DNA of 64,000 nucleotides from Antonospora locustae (lineage: Eukaryota; Microsporidia). The translations under genes and the position numbers were made by a program. The notes beneath the pieces were generated by a model, which saw only the letters and a list, made by a program, of their open reading frames with translations, was not told the DNA's origin and made no database searches. Location: contig CM017460.1 in assembly GCA_007674295.1 (NCBI GenBank), positions 1 to 64,000 on the forward strand, written 5' to 3'. Below, piece by piece: positions 40,242-50,077 of the stretch (its first letter is position 1; the number at the start of each line of letters is the position of its first letter).

Positions 40242-41027
40242 CTAAGTAAATAGCGGTTCACTTACCTTAAGCTTCTCAACAAGCATGCAGTATTCACCGT
40301 ACTCCATGGAAACAATGAGGTGGTTGAGACTATCGCACGCAGCCTCCTGCTCAGCACAGACTAAAAAACACCCGTCTCTGCTAGCAAAGTGCACGAGACC
40401 CACCTTAATTGCAAATGCCAGGTAAAAGATATTCTCTACAGTTCTTGAATACGAAGTGGGATCAATGACAAGACGGTAGTAGTCAACCTCGCGCATTTCA
40501 TGTACAGCTTTTTTGATTTTCTTTACAAGAGTCAGCGTTCCGTCGTCGTCCTCTGCTGAAAATATTCTGAGAGGAAAGTCGGCCGAGGTGTCCTCAACCT
40601 TAGCTGTACATCTCTGCTTTTGATGCGTTTCCTTAGCAACAGGCCTCAGGCACAACTGGTGGACAAACTCTACGCCCACAAATCTGCTCTTCGCAAACTG
40701 CAAGTAGTCTTCGATAACGCGAATGCGGGATTGCTTATGCCTGATTACAAGCTCCACAAACTTCTCGGTTGTCATTCTATCGCTCATGCATTGCTTTTCA
40801 AAGGACACAGATGATATTTTTGCAGACTCGTTTGATATTCTTGCATCTAATTTCAGGTCCCACGGCTTTTTTATTTGGAGAAACAAGCTCTCAGTATTTT
40901 TTATCAAATTATCCATTTCTTCGCTGTCTCTTTGTGTCAAGTTCTCCTTGTTTGTGCGCATTTTCTTGAGCAAATCAAGATACTTGATCTTCAAGCTTTG
41001 AGAGCTGCTCTGAGATGCGTTTTCCAT
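40242..41027 (-). CDS. NSE4: Nse4-like subunit of the SMC5/6 complex
   Basis: 261 residues from the ATG at 41027, which is directly preceded by CCC; an ATG 15 bases upstream lacks that context. The C-terminal part is the recognisable Nse4 C-terminal domain: 'DYYRLVIDPTSYSRTVENI' followed by 'FYLAFAIKVGLVHF'. The N-terminal part ('YLDLLKKMRTNKENLTQRDS') fits the region that contacts the SMC neck. Shorter than the yeast protein (about 400). Nuclear; bridges the SMC5/6 heads in DNA repair. It is opposite in strand to the secreted array in which it lies. Confidence 0.85.
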   Translation of the reverse strand: MENASQSSSQSLKIKYLDLLKKMRTNKENLTQRDSEEMDNLIKNTESLFLQIKKPWDLKLDARISNESAKISSVSFEKQCMSDRMTTEKFVELVIRHKQSRIRVIEDYLQFAKSRFVGVEFVHQLCLRPVAKETHQKQRCTAKVEDTSADFPLRIFSAEDDDGTLTLVKKIKKAVHEMREVDYYRLVIDPTSYSRTVENIFYLAFAIKVGLVHFASRDGCFLVCAEQEAACDSLNHLIVSMEYGEYCMLVEKLKVSEPLFT

Positions 41028-41162
41028 GGGAAGCTTTTTCATAAAAGTTTAGCTTATAGAGTATCAAAAGATGTAGACTCATTAACCACAAATCTCAGTT
41101 AGGCGAGTTGTGCACCCCCATAGAGCTTTTACACTATAATGTAGCTAAACCCTGATTTTAAT

Positions 41163-41933
41163 ATGTTTTTTGTGTATTCACATTACAAGAAAAGGCGGGA
41201 TCTGGAGCCACTACTGAGACATGTGAAGGAAGAACTAGAATGCACTGAGAATGCAGAACATTCAGGGCTGCATGGTATTTTCGTTCTAGGAGGAGACGGC
41301 ACGTTGCTTCACATGGTTTCGCAACTTGAAGGTAGACTTCCAATAATATATGCATTTAATTGTGGAAGCTACGGGTTCTTAACACCCTTTCAGTCAGACC
41401 AAGTGGCTGATGTCGTCTCCAAAATCAAAGGTGGCTTTCCATTTGAGGTCATAGAGAGGGCCATGCTGGAAGTAGCAGGACATGGCCGCGCTCTTAACGA
41501 CATTCTTATAACTAGATGCAACCATGGCAAACTGAATAGGTTTGGCATACATATTAATGGATACCTCATAGGGGAGGTTAGATGCGACGGGGTTTTGTTA
41601 TCCACTGTTTCCGGCTCTTCCGCATACAACTACTCCTGCGGTGGACCCATTCTATCCAACTCGTGTGACTCGTTTGTTCTGAACCTCATCAACCCCTGCC
41701 AGCTTCACTGCAGGCCCATCGTTCTTGGAAGACAAGACGATGTTAGGATAGTTGTTTTGGACAATCTGCACGACGACTCAAAGCCGCTCTGTGTTATCGA
41801 CGGCCACAAATACATTTCAAACGTGTGCGAGCTTTCGATAAGAATGTCGTGCGACCCTGCTATGTTTGCTTCATTTGAGCCGCAAGAGAGACGATTTTCG
41901 CAGGACATCAACAGGCTATACCGTTTGGTATAA
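41163..41933 (+). CDS. NAD kinase
   Basis: 256 residues, a short form of the family. 'VLGGDGTLLHMVSQL' is the GGDG nucleotide motif; 'NCGSYGFLTPF' corresponds to the usual N-x-G-x-LGFLT. 'CDGVLLSTVSGSSAYNYSCG' followed by 'GPI' is the second conserved motif (usual form TPTGSTAY). It phosphorylates NAD to NADP, supplying the NADP pool; with glutamate-cysteine ligase nearby it hints at a retained redox defence. CCC lies about 11 bases upstream of the ATG. Confidence 0.92.
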   Translation: MFFVYSHYKKRRDLEPLLRHVKEELECTENAEHSGLHGIFVLGGDGTLLHMVSQLEGRLPIIYAFNCGSYGFLTPFQSDQVADVVSKIKGGFPFEVIERAMLEVAGHGRALNDILITRCNHGKLNRFGIHINGYLIGEVRCDGVLLSTVSGSSAYNYSCGGPILSNSCDSFVLNLINPCQLHCRPIVLGRQDDVRIVVLDNLHDDSKPLCVIDGHKYISNVCELSIRMSCDPAMFASFEPQERRFSQDINRLYRLV

Positions 41934-42062
41934 TGCGTCCGTTTTACAGAAGACTTTGGTGTCTTGTTGTTTCATCTCTTTCTGCTAATACTTGCTGTTT
42001 CAGAGTGAGAAAATCATGAAACACATTGCTCTAAATTTATAAAACACGTGTAAACAAGACAC

Positions 42063-43256
42063 ATGTTTGGCAGACATGCTCTCTGTGTCACAGTGGCTTT
42101 TGCATATGCAGCAGCCTCACGAAAGTCTCTTACAATCGTTAGTCTTATAGACAACGAGCCAATGACAAAGAATGGTAGGTTCGGAAGTGAAGAGAGCGAC
42201 CAGGTTGAGGAATTCAAAGCAGAAATAGTGACTCCAAAAATAAAGATATGGAACAGCGAAGACATGGTACTTCATGTGATAAACAAGGCATTGCGATGGG
42301 AAGCAAATAGCGACCGGGAAAGTGCCTTGTGGACGTATGTGCCGGTAAGCAACGAGGGTGGAATGCTCAGTGGAAAGGGCGGCCTGTGTCTTTTCAGAGA
42401 CGAGGACCTTGTATCACTGAGGGAGTGTCCTGATAATCCTAGTAGCCTAGTAAGCGAGTACATGTTCAAGCTTGATATCGAAACAAACCCAAACGATTTA
42501 AAAAGATGTGAAAGAGTTATCGTTGAAAATCAGGAGGAGAAAGGTAGAAAAAAGGAAACGAGCGATGTAAGAAGCCATGGGAATGGTGGATCAGGAATAA
42601 AGAATAGAAGCTCTACACAACCCATAGAAAAAAACAACCTTGATCCTAAAAGAGGTGCGCGCGAAAATGCTGACCGCGGTAGCACATCTGATGTAGGTGG
42701 TGGAAAGAGAGGGCCTAGGTATCCCAAAGACGACAGCAGGCGAAATTACGATGACAAAGACAGCAGCAACGAATATCCAAGACAAAGAGATAGAGATATG
42801 CAGGACGAGCCACCAAGCACATACAGATACTCAGAACGAGATTCTAGAAACGGCGAGTATGTTGGAAAGCCACGCGTTTCAGAGAGAAGGTTTCCTGAGG
42901 ATATTGGCCGAGGAGACTCTGCTGACCCAGAGAGAGACAGCCGGTACTTTGACAAGGATTTTCAAAGAGAACACAGTAGCCAGGGCAACTTTATGAAAGG
43001 TGGACAAGATGGAGCCTATAGAGGGGACGCAAAAAACAGAATGGTGCCAAAAGAACAGAACAGGGACTATGGCAGACAAGGCACGGGCGTCTCGTGCAGA
43101 GACGATCCTTTTTCCTGTGGCTTGCTCCCTGAAAATGGTAGAAAACCCCCACAGGGAAATACTCTAGACGAGAATGCACTAAGCACACTTATTCAACTTA
43201 TAAAAAAATTTCAGCAGGAAAGGCTAAGCAATGGGTCAAACACACAACATGCCTAG
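42063..43256 (+). CDS. Secreted beta-trefoil-like protein 5 with Arg/Asp/Ser-rich tail
   Basis: 397 residues. Signal MFGRHALCVTVAFAYAAAS. The domain covers residues about 20-150: 'FKAEIVTPKIKIWNSED', 'LRWEANSDRESALWTYV', 'GGLCLFRDED', 'VSLRECPDNP' and 'YMFKLD'. Residues about 165-360 are low complexity, rich in Arg, Asp, Ser, Gly and Tyr ('YPKDDSRRNYDDKDSSNEY'), and should be disordered. A short helix closes the protein ('LSTLIQLIKKFQQERL'). The domain is related to the next two genes. Confidence 0.77.
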   Translation: MFGRHALCVTVAFAYAAASRKSLTIVSLIDNEPMTKNGRFGSEESDQVEEFKAEIVTPKIKIWNSEDMVLHVINKALRWEANSDRESALWTYVPVSNEGGMLSGKGGLCLFRDEDLVSLRECPDNPSSLVSEYMFKLDIETNPNDLKRCERVIVENQEEKGRKKETSDVRSHGNGGSGIKNRSSTQPIEKNNLDPKRGARENADRGSTSDVGGGKRGPRYPKDDSRRNYDDKDSSNEYPRQRDRDMQDEPPSTYRYSERDSRNGEYVGKPRVSERRFPEDIGRGDSADPERDSRYFDKDFQREHSSQGNFMKGGQDGAYRGDAKNRMVPKEQNRDYGRQGTGVSCRDDPFSCGLLPENGRKPPQGNTLDENALSTLIQLIKKFQQERLSNGSNTQHA

Positions 43257-43653
43257 CTAGTTTCTTAAGTATGCTTGAATACAGGGGTTGTTCGGCTACG
43301 GACTCGCTATGAGTTTCAAGTGCAAAGTGCTGTGGCAACACAATACAAACATAACACGCATAGAAGCTAACATTCATGATGTTGTAGCTAACAGGAATAC
43401 AGACTACAGCCTTGGTGCCCTCTGGAGCAAAGATATGACTAAACTCTTATATTTGAAAGATCTGTTCTATTCCTACATGAATAGCATCATCTTTGCTAGT
43501 TTCATTGTACAGATTCAATTATTCTCGTCCGAATGTTGTGGAGTGTGTCTCTTCCACAGTTACGATTGAAACATGTGCTGAAAAGAGTCCTATGGCTTTC
43601 ATCTGTTCTGCATTTATGAAACACACGTTTTCCATAAAAATAAAGATAGGCAC
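43257..43653. other. Intergenic; weak 86-codon frame
   Basis: A plus-strand frame beginning at the ATG near 43309 ('MSFKCKVLWQHNTNITRIE') runs to 43569. It has no signal peptide and no array block, and I regard it as unsupported. Confidence 0.35.
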
Positions 43654-44961
43654 ATGCGCGTGATGTATTTGACTCTTTATTTTCTGGCTGCAGAAGCCCT
43701 AATAGCATCCAGATCCATACTGTACATACAATCAGCAGAGGACGGAAAGTACTTGAATCTAAGTGGGAACTTTGAAGATTTCGAAGAAATAAAACATCAG
43801 TTTCAATCTGAGCTAAAGACAGAAAAGGGAGAGCCTCCGTACATGAAAATTAGAAATGGAGAAAACAGATACCTTTCTGTGAAGGACAACACACTTATTT
43901 GGACAAACGAAGACCTTGGTTTAAAGTGGTACAGCACATTTGTAAAAACAAATGAGGTAATGCTGAGTGAGCAAAATGGAAAGTGTTTTGCAAGAGAAGG
44001 GTCTCAAATTACCTTGAAAAGCTGCGAAGACATTGAAAACGATGATGACGTGTCTCATTTTAAGCTTCTACTTGCTCCGACGCCGCAAGAGATAAAGCAT
44101 GCACGCTCTGTTTTGAAAGAGAACAAGGAGCAAAGTAGAATGCTCTCTCGAGAGAATAACAATGCAAGAAGAGGAGAAGGCAGAAGTATGAGCGGCACTC
44201 GAAGCGGCATCAGTGACTCGCTCACGTGTCCGATGAGGAAATTGCCAGATGGTGGCCTCGACCCAGAAAGTCCAGGAAGATACGGTAAAGACGACAGCAG
44301 TCCAGACAACCTGTTAAGAAATTGGGTAGAAAATGACTACACACCTGAGAGAGATGCAAAAGTGCCGCCAAGGGGCGTAGAGAGTACTCCCCAAGGTCGA
44401 GTTTTATTAGAAGGTCCTGCGAAAGATAGAGATTTGGATAGCACACCTCGAAGCAGCACGTGCAGGGCTCTGGAAAGAGAGCGGGGCAATTCAGGTGACC
44501 CGTATAGCGTTCAGGACTACACCAAGGCACTGAATATTGCGCGAAGGTATGCAGAGGATCAGGCAGGTCAGAACACGATGCCTCTTTCAAAAGCCGATGA
44601 ACACGATGAAATTTCAAGTGATCCAATCAAAGCGTTAAACGATCTCAAGAAAATGCTGGAAAAGAATCAAAGAAAGGTGCTCAGTGAGGCAGTGAAGCAA
44701 AAGGAAAAAGTAAAGAATGATGTTGACAAGAAGAGAGAGGAGGTATTGAAACAGTTGTTGGACGACATCTCAAAGCTGCAAAGAGAAAAAGAGGGACGCA
44801 TGATCAGACATGCAGCAGTAAGTATGGGAGACGGCCGTTTTCCAGTAGAATCGTCGGAAGACAAGCACAATAACGACCAATACAATGATCTTAAGATGAT
44901 AAAAGAAACACTGCAGAAGTTACAGGAGCAGCTTGATCCTCTGTTGAGGAGAGAGAGATGA
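43654..44961 (+). CDS. Secreted beta-trefoil-like protein 6 with coiled-coil tail
   Basis: 435 residues; the start could also be the fourth codon (MYLTLYFLAAEALIAS). Signal peptide present. Domain: 'ILYIQSAEDGKYLNLSGNF', 'YMKIRNGENRYLSVKDN', 'LIWTNEDLGLKWYSTF', 'GKCFAREGS', 'ITLKSCEDIE' and 'HFKLLL'. The first of these is the best beta-trefoil repeat in the array and matches 'IPIKIQSTVDDRYLDLSG' of the next gene. A polar segment follows, then a coiled coil of about 75 residues ('KALNDLKKMLEKNQRK', 'EEVLKQLLDDISKLQREKEG'). Confidence 0.8.
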   Translation: MRVMYLTLYFLAAEALIASRSILYIQSAEDGKYLNLSGNFEDFEEIKHQFQSELKTEKGEPPYMKIRNGENRYLSVKDNTLIWTNEDLGLKWYSTFVKTNEVMLSEQNGKCFAREGSQITLKSCEDIENDDDVSHFKLLLAPTPQEIKHARSVLKENKEQSRMLSRENNNARRGEGRSMSGTRSGISDSLTCPMRKLPDGGLDPESPGRYGKDDSSPDNLLRNWVENDYTPERDAKVPPRGVESTPQGRVLLEGPAKDRDLDSTPRSSTCRALERERGNSGDPYSVQDYTKALNIARRYAEDQAGQNTMPLSKADEHDEISSDPIKALNDLKKMLEKNQRKVLSEAVKQKEKVKNDVDKKREEVLKQLLDDISKLQREKEGRMIRHAAVSMGDGRFPVESSEDKHNNDQYNDLKMIKETLQKLQEQLDPLLRRER

Positions 44962-45475
44962 GTACTTCAAACCTGTCAAATTATGAAAATCGTGCAGGCT
45001 AATTACTCAGCAGACAAGCTCACTTCTGTCTATTTTTATTACTTGCAGCAGCCACTTTAGTACAAATAAAGCATTTTGTGAACGGTTCTTGCAAGAGATG
45101 TGATATCAAGTGCATTTTTAGAAGGAATTATTTCTGTGCATGTTCGTGCACACAACCTCAAACACATTTTGTGACTCGTTACAAAGCTTTCTGCCCGCTA
45201 CATTTGCAGCACAGATGCATGCACTCATTAACACGAGCATTCGTTGACAGGGGATATCTTCTCTATGCATGGCACTTGAGTGCTGGCTGTAATGTCTTAT
45301 ATGACACTAACTTCCTAGGTAGGGCGGCAAGTACATGTAAACAAGGGTATTTGTAGATCTTCCTTATAGAAAGTTGTGCATGGTGTACCAGACGATAAAT
45401 TGAAAAGAGAGTTTGAGACGAAAATGTGAAACACTTTTCAATCTCGCTCTATTTATTTCCATATGCAGCGTTCAC
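44962..45475. other. Intergenic, no supported gene
   Basis: A cysteine-rich frame at 45078-45356 lacks an ATG and a signal peptide. The region just before 45476 is open in the frame of the next gene but has no ATG. Confidence 0.45.
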
Positions 45476-47005
45476 ATGCATACTCACGTTGGGACACTGA
45501 ATGTTTTTTGTTTTGCTCTGGCGTGCCTATGCAAGATTCCCATAAAAATACAATCTACCGTTGATGACCGGTACCTGGATTTATCAGGAGAGTTTGTAAA
45601 GAAAGAAAACCAGAGAACTAGGTTTTATGCAGAGATTGTGAACGAAGACCCAGAAGACTTTAGGTTCAGAATTGTAGATGGGAGGGGAAGAGCACTAAAT
45701 GTCAGGCAGAAGGACCAGCGTCTTGTATGGACAAGGCCCAAGGACGATGGCACAGTGTGGTCTGTGCGCAAACTTCCGGACAGAGAAACGGGGTATGTGA
45801 TGACCGACACCTGTCTCTGTCTAAAGCACTCTCCCGACAAAGTGTATCTGGAGATGTGTCCCAAGTCAAAAAGTACAGCAGCCTGCCCTGACTACATCTT
45901 CAAGGTGTCTTTCAAGTTCAATAAGAGGAAGCTTGGCGAGTGCCGCATGGTTCTGGCGGCTGAAAGGAATTGCAAAGCTGCGGAAAATGCAAAGGCAATT
46001 GCTGATTGCGCAAGGACATTCTGCAGTGGTAGAAGATCGTCAGTACGAGCTGAATGCAGCACTTGCAAAAAGATTGGATGCTGCAAGCCAGGGCCAGACG
46101 CTGTTCGCGTGATTGACGCAAGAAAAGCACTAAGCAATAGTCCATGTGAGTGCAACGACAGCTCAAACAGACACACAAATCCATTGGCGATATCAAATGT
46201 TCCAACAAGTGCCAGAAGTCCAAGAGGAATGTGCAGCAAAAGCGGGGCATCTACAAACCCTAAGTTGAACATGGTTCTGCAGGAATATGGCGATGCGTAT
46301 GAACTTTCAGAACTTGGCGGCGATAGTAAAGTAGAAGAAAGTAAGAGAAAGAATGACATATTAAGCAGTATCGCAGGTGGTCAAAAGCAGAGAGAAAATA
46401 TCGTTCATAGTGATGAAGAGATTCCAAGCAGAAGACAGTATCTCGTATTGAATTCACAGGAGAACAGCAATGTATCTGGAAACAGTCTGGATAGTGCTGC
46501 TGTTAAGGAGATCATCAACGCAATTACAGTTCTCAATGGCGACGGAGAAAAGAATGCTCAGAACAGTCTGGAAAGTGTGAAAAATGCCCTGATAAAGAAT
46601 CTTTCTAGCGAGACTCTTGAAGCTATGGCAAAGGAAAAGAGAAAGCTCGAGGATGACGCGGCACTGAAGATTGGAATACTAAGTAAGCAACTTGCAGAGT
46701 CAAAGGACAGAGATGGTCTCTCGAGGACGTCTTCACAGAATAAAAGAAGCTCTGCAGAAAACATGCTGGAAAGAATAACAATGGCAGCAGCAGACACAAG
46801 ATATTCGAGTGATAAAACGACAAGAAGAATAAACAACGTGGCTGGCGAGCCTGACAACATATCGAAGGTGTTTGGCGACCGCGAAACTAAGAAAAAGGAA
46901 GAGTCTGTCACGAACAGCATGGGAGAGATTGCAAGTCTTGCGAAGAGTCTTGCGCCGCCACAGGTCTCACTTGCCACAAGCATTCTGTCAAAGCTTGGAA
47001 TATGA
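45476..47005 (+). CDS. Secreted beta-trefoil-like protein 7 with Cys-rich segment
   Basis: 509 residues from the first ATG (45476). Signal MHTHVGTLNVFCFALACLC. Domain: 'IPIKIQSTVDDRYLDLSGEF', 'FRFRIVDGRGRALNVRQKD', 'RLVWTRPKDDGTVWSVR', 'CLCLKHSPD', 'VYLEMCPKSK' and 'YIFKVSF'. It is unique in having a cysteine-rich stretch after the domain ('CARTFCSGRRSS', 'CSTCKKIGCCKPG'), then a Ser/Asn-rich and helical tail ('ETLEAMAKEKRKLEDDA'). The longest array member. Confidence 0.8.
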   Translation: MHTHVGTLNVFCFALACLCKIPIKIQSTVDDRYLDLSGEFVKKENQRTRFYAEIVNEDPEDFRFRIVDGRGRALNVRQKDQRLVWTRPKDDGTVWSVRKLPDRETGYVMTDTCLCLKHSPDKVYLEMCPKSKSTAACPDYIFKVSFKFNKRKLGECRMVLAAERNCKAAENAKAIADCARTFCSGRRSSVRAECSTCKKIGCCKPGPDAVRVIDARKALSNSPCECNDSSNRHTNPLAISNVPTSARSPRGMCSKSGASTNPKLNMVLQEYGDAYELSELGGDSKVEESKRKNDILSSIAGGQKQRENIVHSDEEIPSRRQYLVLNSQENSNVSGNSLDSAAVKEIINAITVLNGDGEKNAQNSLESVKNALIKNLSSETLEAMAKEKRKLEDDAALKIGILSKQLAESKDRDGLSRTSSQNKRSSAENMLERITMAAADTRYSSDKTTRRINNVAGEPDNISKVFGDRETKKKEESVTNSMGEIASLAKSLAPPQVSLATSILSKLGI

Positions 47006-47325
47006 TCGTTTGCTGCAATATAGGACAATTCTCAGGAGCTCGCAACGTTGCAAAAAGCTTTCCAGCCTAGTGAACCAATAGGATACTAACTTACAAACAT
47101 ACATTGCAAGACAACACAACGATAAAGTTGATGTAACAAAAGGTATGCCCAAAGATTGTGATTGTGTTCGTGCAGCCCTAATCAACCAACAAATTATTCC
47201 TAAAGAGTGCATCATGCCTTTAAAAAACACTTTGCCTATTTGTACAGCATTAGCTTGTACACGAGACAAAATTTTCTGAAACGATGTTTTAAACTTTGCA
47301 CAAAAACTTGTATGAGACTATTTAC
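47006..47325. other. Intergenic, nothing recognised
   Basis: No open frame with support and no RNA gene recognised. Confidence 0.5.
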
Positions 47326-48369
47326 ATGATTCTTGCCATTCTCCCTCTTGTCTGTTGTAGTGCATCAGTTGTGAAGATTTTGCAAGGTGAAGGTGGTGAA
47401 AACGCAGTAGCACTGGCTGCAGACGGAAACAAGCTTGTGGCCACGCGAAACCTCGGCGATGAGAGATCAGAATTCATCATTAGCAAGATCAGTGAAGCTG
47501 CAGAGCCTGCCATTGAGATAAGCCCGATCGCAGCGCCAAAGAAGAAGCTGGTGGTGGGGCCTGACAATGCAATACGAATATCCTCTGGAGACGAAAGACA
47601 GAGGCCATGGTCTGTTAAGAAGGAAGGTGAAATGCACAAACTTGTTGTTGGCAACATGTGCATGAGCCTCCGTGGCCGAACGGCAATAATGGAGATCTGC
47701 CAGCGAAACAAACCGTCCCAGGCATTCATGATAACTTCAGGCGACGAGGACTCAAAAGAATGCTCTAACAGCAGCGACTGCGAGCAGGACTACCATGATC
47801 ACAAGCACATTGTGCATCATCATGTCGGTGACGGCAGCGATGGGGCACACCACAGGCCAAGTGCTGCAAAACGCCGCCACTACGGACTGGCGTCGAGTGA
47901 TGAAGCAGAATATGTGCATATTGTGGACAATAAACCTGAGACTGTCACAGATGTGGTTGTTAAGACAAGCTACAAGACGATTACTCTCCACACGACATCG
48001 ACTGTGACTAGCACAGTAAGCTCTTTTGAGGTAGACACCTGTACTCCTCGCACGGGATGGCGAAGCCTGAGCAGAAACAAGAATTTGAAGTTTCCAAAGA
48101 GTGTGATCGTGCATGTACACGAGGAAGCGAACGATGAAGTATCTCTCGAGGCAGAGCCGGAAAAGACACTCAGTAAAGGTACAAACTTTGTGCAGAATGT
48201 TGTCTGTGCGAAGAAAGATCATGATATAGTGTCCGAAAGTTCTTCAGAAAACGGGCTCGAAGACCTCATAAAGGTGTTTAACGAAAATGACAGGCATTCG
48301 GGGTTCATTGACATAAGAGCGCCGAGAATTTTCACCGCTAAGTGCGACAAGACGCCCACCAAGAAGTAG
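47326..48369 (+). CDS. Secreted beta-trefoil-like protein 8 with His-rich segment
   Basis: 347 residues from the ATG at 47326 (MILAILPLVCCSASVV), which begins a signal peptide; the frame is open further upstream without ATG. Domain: 'NAIRISSGDERQRPWSVKK', 'LVVGNMCMSLRGRT', 'AIMEICQRNK' and 'AFMITS'. Directly after the domain lies a histidine-rich stretch ('DYHDHKHIVHHHVGDG', 'AHHRPSAAKRRHYG'), then a Thr/Ser-rich part ('TSYKTITLHTTSTVTSTVSS') and an acidic tail. The histidines could bind metal, but this is not shown. Confidence 0.77.
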   Translation: MILAILPLVCCSASVVKILQGEGGENAVALAADGNKLVATRNLGDERSEFIISKISEAAEPAIEISPIAAPKKKLVVGPDNAIRISSGDERQRPWSVKKEGEMHKLVVGNMCMSLRGRTAIMEICQRNKPSQAFMITSGDEDSKECSNSSDCEQDYHDHKHIVHHHVGDGSDGAHHRPSAAKRRHYGLASSDEAEYVHIVDNKPETVTDVVVKTSYKTITLHTTSTVTSTVSSFEVDTCTPRTGWRSLSRNKNLKFPKSVIVHVHEEANDEVSLEAEPEKTLSKGTNFVQNVVCAKKDHDIVSESSSENGLEDLIKVFNENDRHSGFIDIRAPRIFTAKCDKTPTKK

Positions 48370-48840
48370 CAGTGCTCTCTCTTATCCTGGTGATGCCTGC
48401 CAGCTTCTCCGGGGAGTTTTTTCGACACTGGAATGTCTGTGTTTGGACCAGGATATTGAAATGAATAGTACACGGTAGCTCTTTTGATAAGCCTGTTTCT
48501 TTACAGACAAGCATCCGATAATGCTAATACTTAGGGTATTCGTGTGTATTGCGAGTCACTCACTCTGCAGCCTACCATTCAGGCCATAGCAGCTGAACCA
48601 AGTGCAAGGATTCGAAAACATCTGCTCTATGAGCGTACTGTTCTCGATCGGTCTAGGTCCACTCTTCTTCAAAGACAGCACGGAGCATCTACACTCAAGA
48701 AGACACTGCAGCGATAGGTTCTGAGCGGTACTCAACGTTTCAGTGACAGGTAACCCCTAGATTTAGATTTGTGCGAATGCCTCTAACCGTTGTGAAACAG
48801 GGTACCCGATTTTAGCATTCTCCAGGCAGGAAGTACAGGA
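48370..48840. other. Intergenic, nothing recognised
   Basis: No supported coding frame and no tRNA recognised. 'ggattcgaaaa' near 48607 was examined as a T-loop and rejected. Confidence 0.5.
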
Positions 48841-49830
48841 ATGATAAGAATAAGAATGGATGAAGTGTTTCGCACACTTTGTGTGCTACTTGTGTGTATT
48901 TCAGACGCAGCTTGTCTGGAGGAAAGAGGATGTATTCTTTCAGTAGAGGCACAGGAATTTGTATCTTTCGATCCCGAGTCAAAGCACGTATTTCTAGAGC
49001 ACACACACGAACCAAAGCGGTTTGTCGTATCAGAGTACAAGAAAAATGGCACAGTGCAGGAGGTTGTTGGTGTTCCCGAGCTAAACCAGTTTTTTGGTGT
49101 GTCCGGAAATGTACTGTCGCTTGTCAGCGTTGATGATGACTTTCTATACCTACACCGCGTGCCTCAGAACCTTGTGAAGATGCGCACACAAAGAAGATGT
49201 GTCTGCACAAGTTACAGCAAGAGGCATCTCCTGCTTGAGAAGTGCGACTTCTACGAGGACGACATCGGGCAGTACTTTGCGTGGATCGAGACCAGCATCT
49301 GCAACGATGTTAGCGAGGTGCTCATGAGACTGAAGAGTCAGAACCGCCTGATCAAGAAAAGCCTTCTCAGACGGCTTGCTGACGAGATCGCGCACAGGGC
49401 TGACTCTGACGATGAGGGCAAGCACGAGAGGTTGCATAGAAGACACCGGAGCCGCCTTCCTGCAATAGACGAGGAAAAGTCTAGCGAGCAGATGCTGCCA
49501 GCCTTTTTCAGAAAGGGAGCACAGGAAGGTGTGCGCAGGGTGCTTGGCAGCCTTGGTTCTACGAACTCTAAAAAGCACGTGAAAAGAACGCAGATAATGC
49601 ACAGAGACAGAAATAGAAAGAGAAGCGACGAAAAGACAAAAAACTTGCATGTTTCATATATTTACAACGAGCCATTTGATGTTTCCGAAAGCAAAGACAA
49701 CATATCGGATGACTGTATGGACATGATGGAGACTAAAAACGAGCACGAATCAGGCAGCAGGGAGTTTTCTCTGTCAAACATGTCAAATCGCATTTTATCT
49801 GAGGAAGCTTGCAACATGCTGCGCCTTTAG
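48841..49830 (+). CDS. Secreted beta-trefoil-like protein 9 with basic tail
   Basis: 329 residues. The N-terminus MIRIRMDEVFRTLCVLLVCISDAA contains a signal segment; starting at the sixth codon is possible. Domain: 'GCILSVEAQEFVSFDPESK', 'KRFVVSEYKKNG', 'FLYLHRVPQNLVKM', 'RRCVCTSYSKR', 'LLLEKCDFYEDDIGQYFAW'. The last block is shared closely with the next gene ('AVECDNFENAPGQYFRW'). The tail is basic with many dibasic pairs ('HRRHRSRLP', 'RDRNRKRSDEK'). Confidence 0.78.
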   Translation: MIRIRMDEVFRTLCVLLVCISDAACLEERGCILSVEAQEFVSFDPESKHVFLEHTHEPKRFVVSEYKKNGTVQEVVGVPELNQFFGVSGNVLSLVSVDDDFLYLHRVPQNLVKMRTQRRCVCTSYSKRHLLLEKCDFYEDDIGQYFAWIETSICNDVSEVLMRLKSQNRLIKKSLLRRLADEIAHRADSDDEGKHERLHRRHRSRLPAIDEEKSSEQMLPAFFRKGAQEGVRRVLGSLGSTNSKKHVKRTQIMHRDRNRKRSDEKTKNLHVSYIYNEPFDVSESKDNISDDCMDMMETKNEHESGSREFSLSNMSNRILSEEACNMLRL

Positions 49831-50077
49831 GCGAGGCCACAAGCCTCTTTATTTCCAGCAGCCGGTCTTTTCGGAATAAACGTGTATTGATTAAACACAG
49901 GTTACAGACTGTGCACGTTTCAGACGGGAATAAAGCTGCATAGGCCCTTGCAATGTGGAAACCGGAAGCTACGGTGCAGCTGCACCTCAAACCGGTCCAG
50001 TATTTCTTGCTACAAAATTGTCACGGAAACGCGAATGCAGGAGGTAAAAGGAAGCGAGACACACGGCCACTGTTTCT

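Noticed and set aside
48600..48670. Possible tRNA T-loop ('ggattcgaaaa')
   Set aside because: No matching acceptor stem, D-loop or complete B box; no tRNA gene could be supported anywhere in the window.
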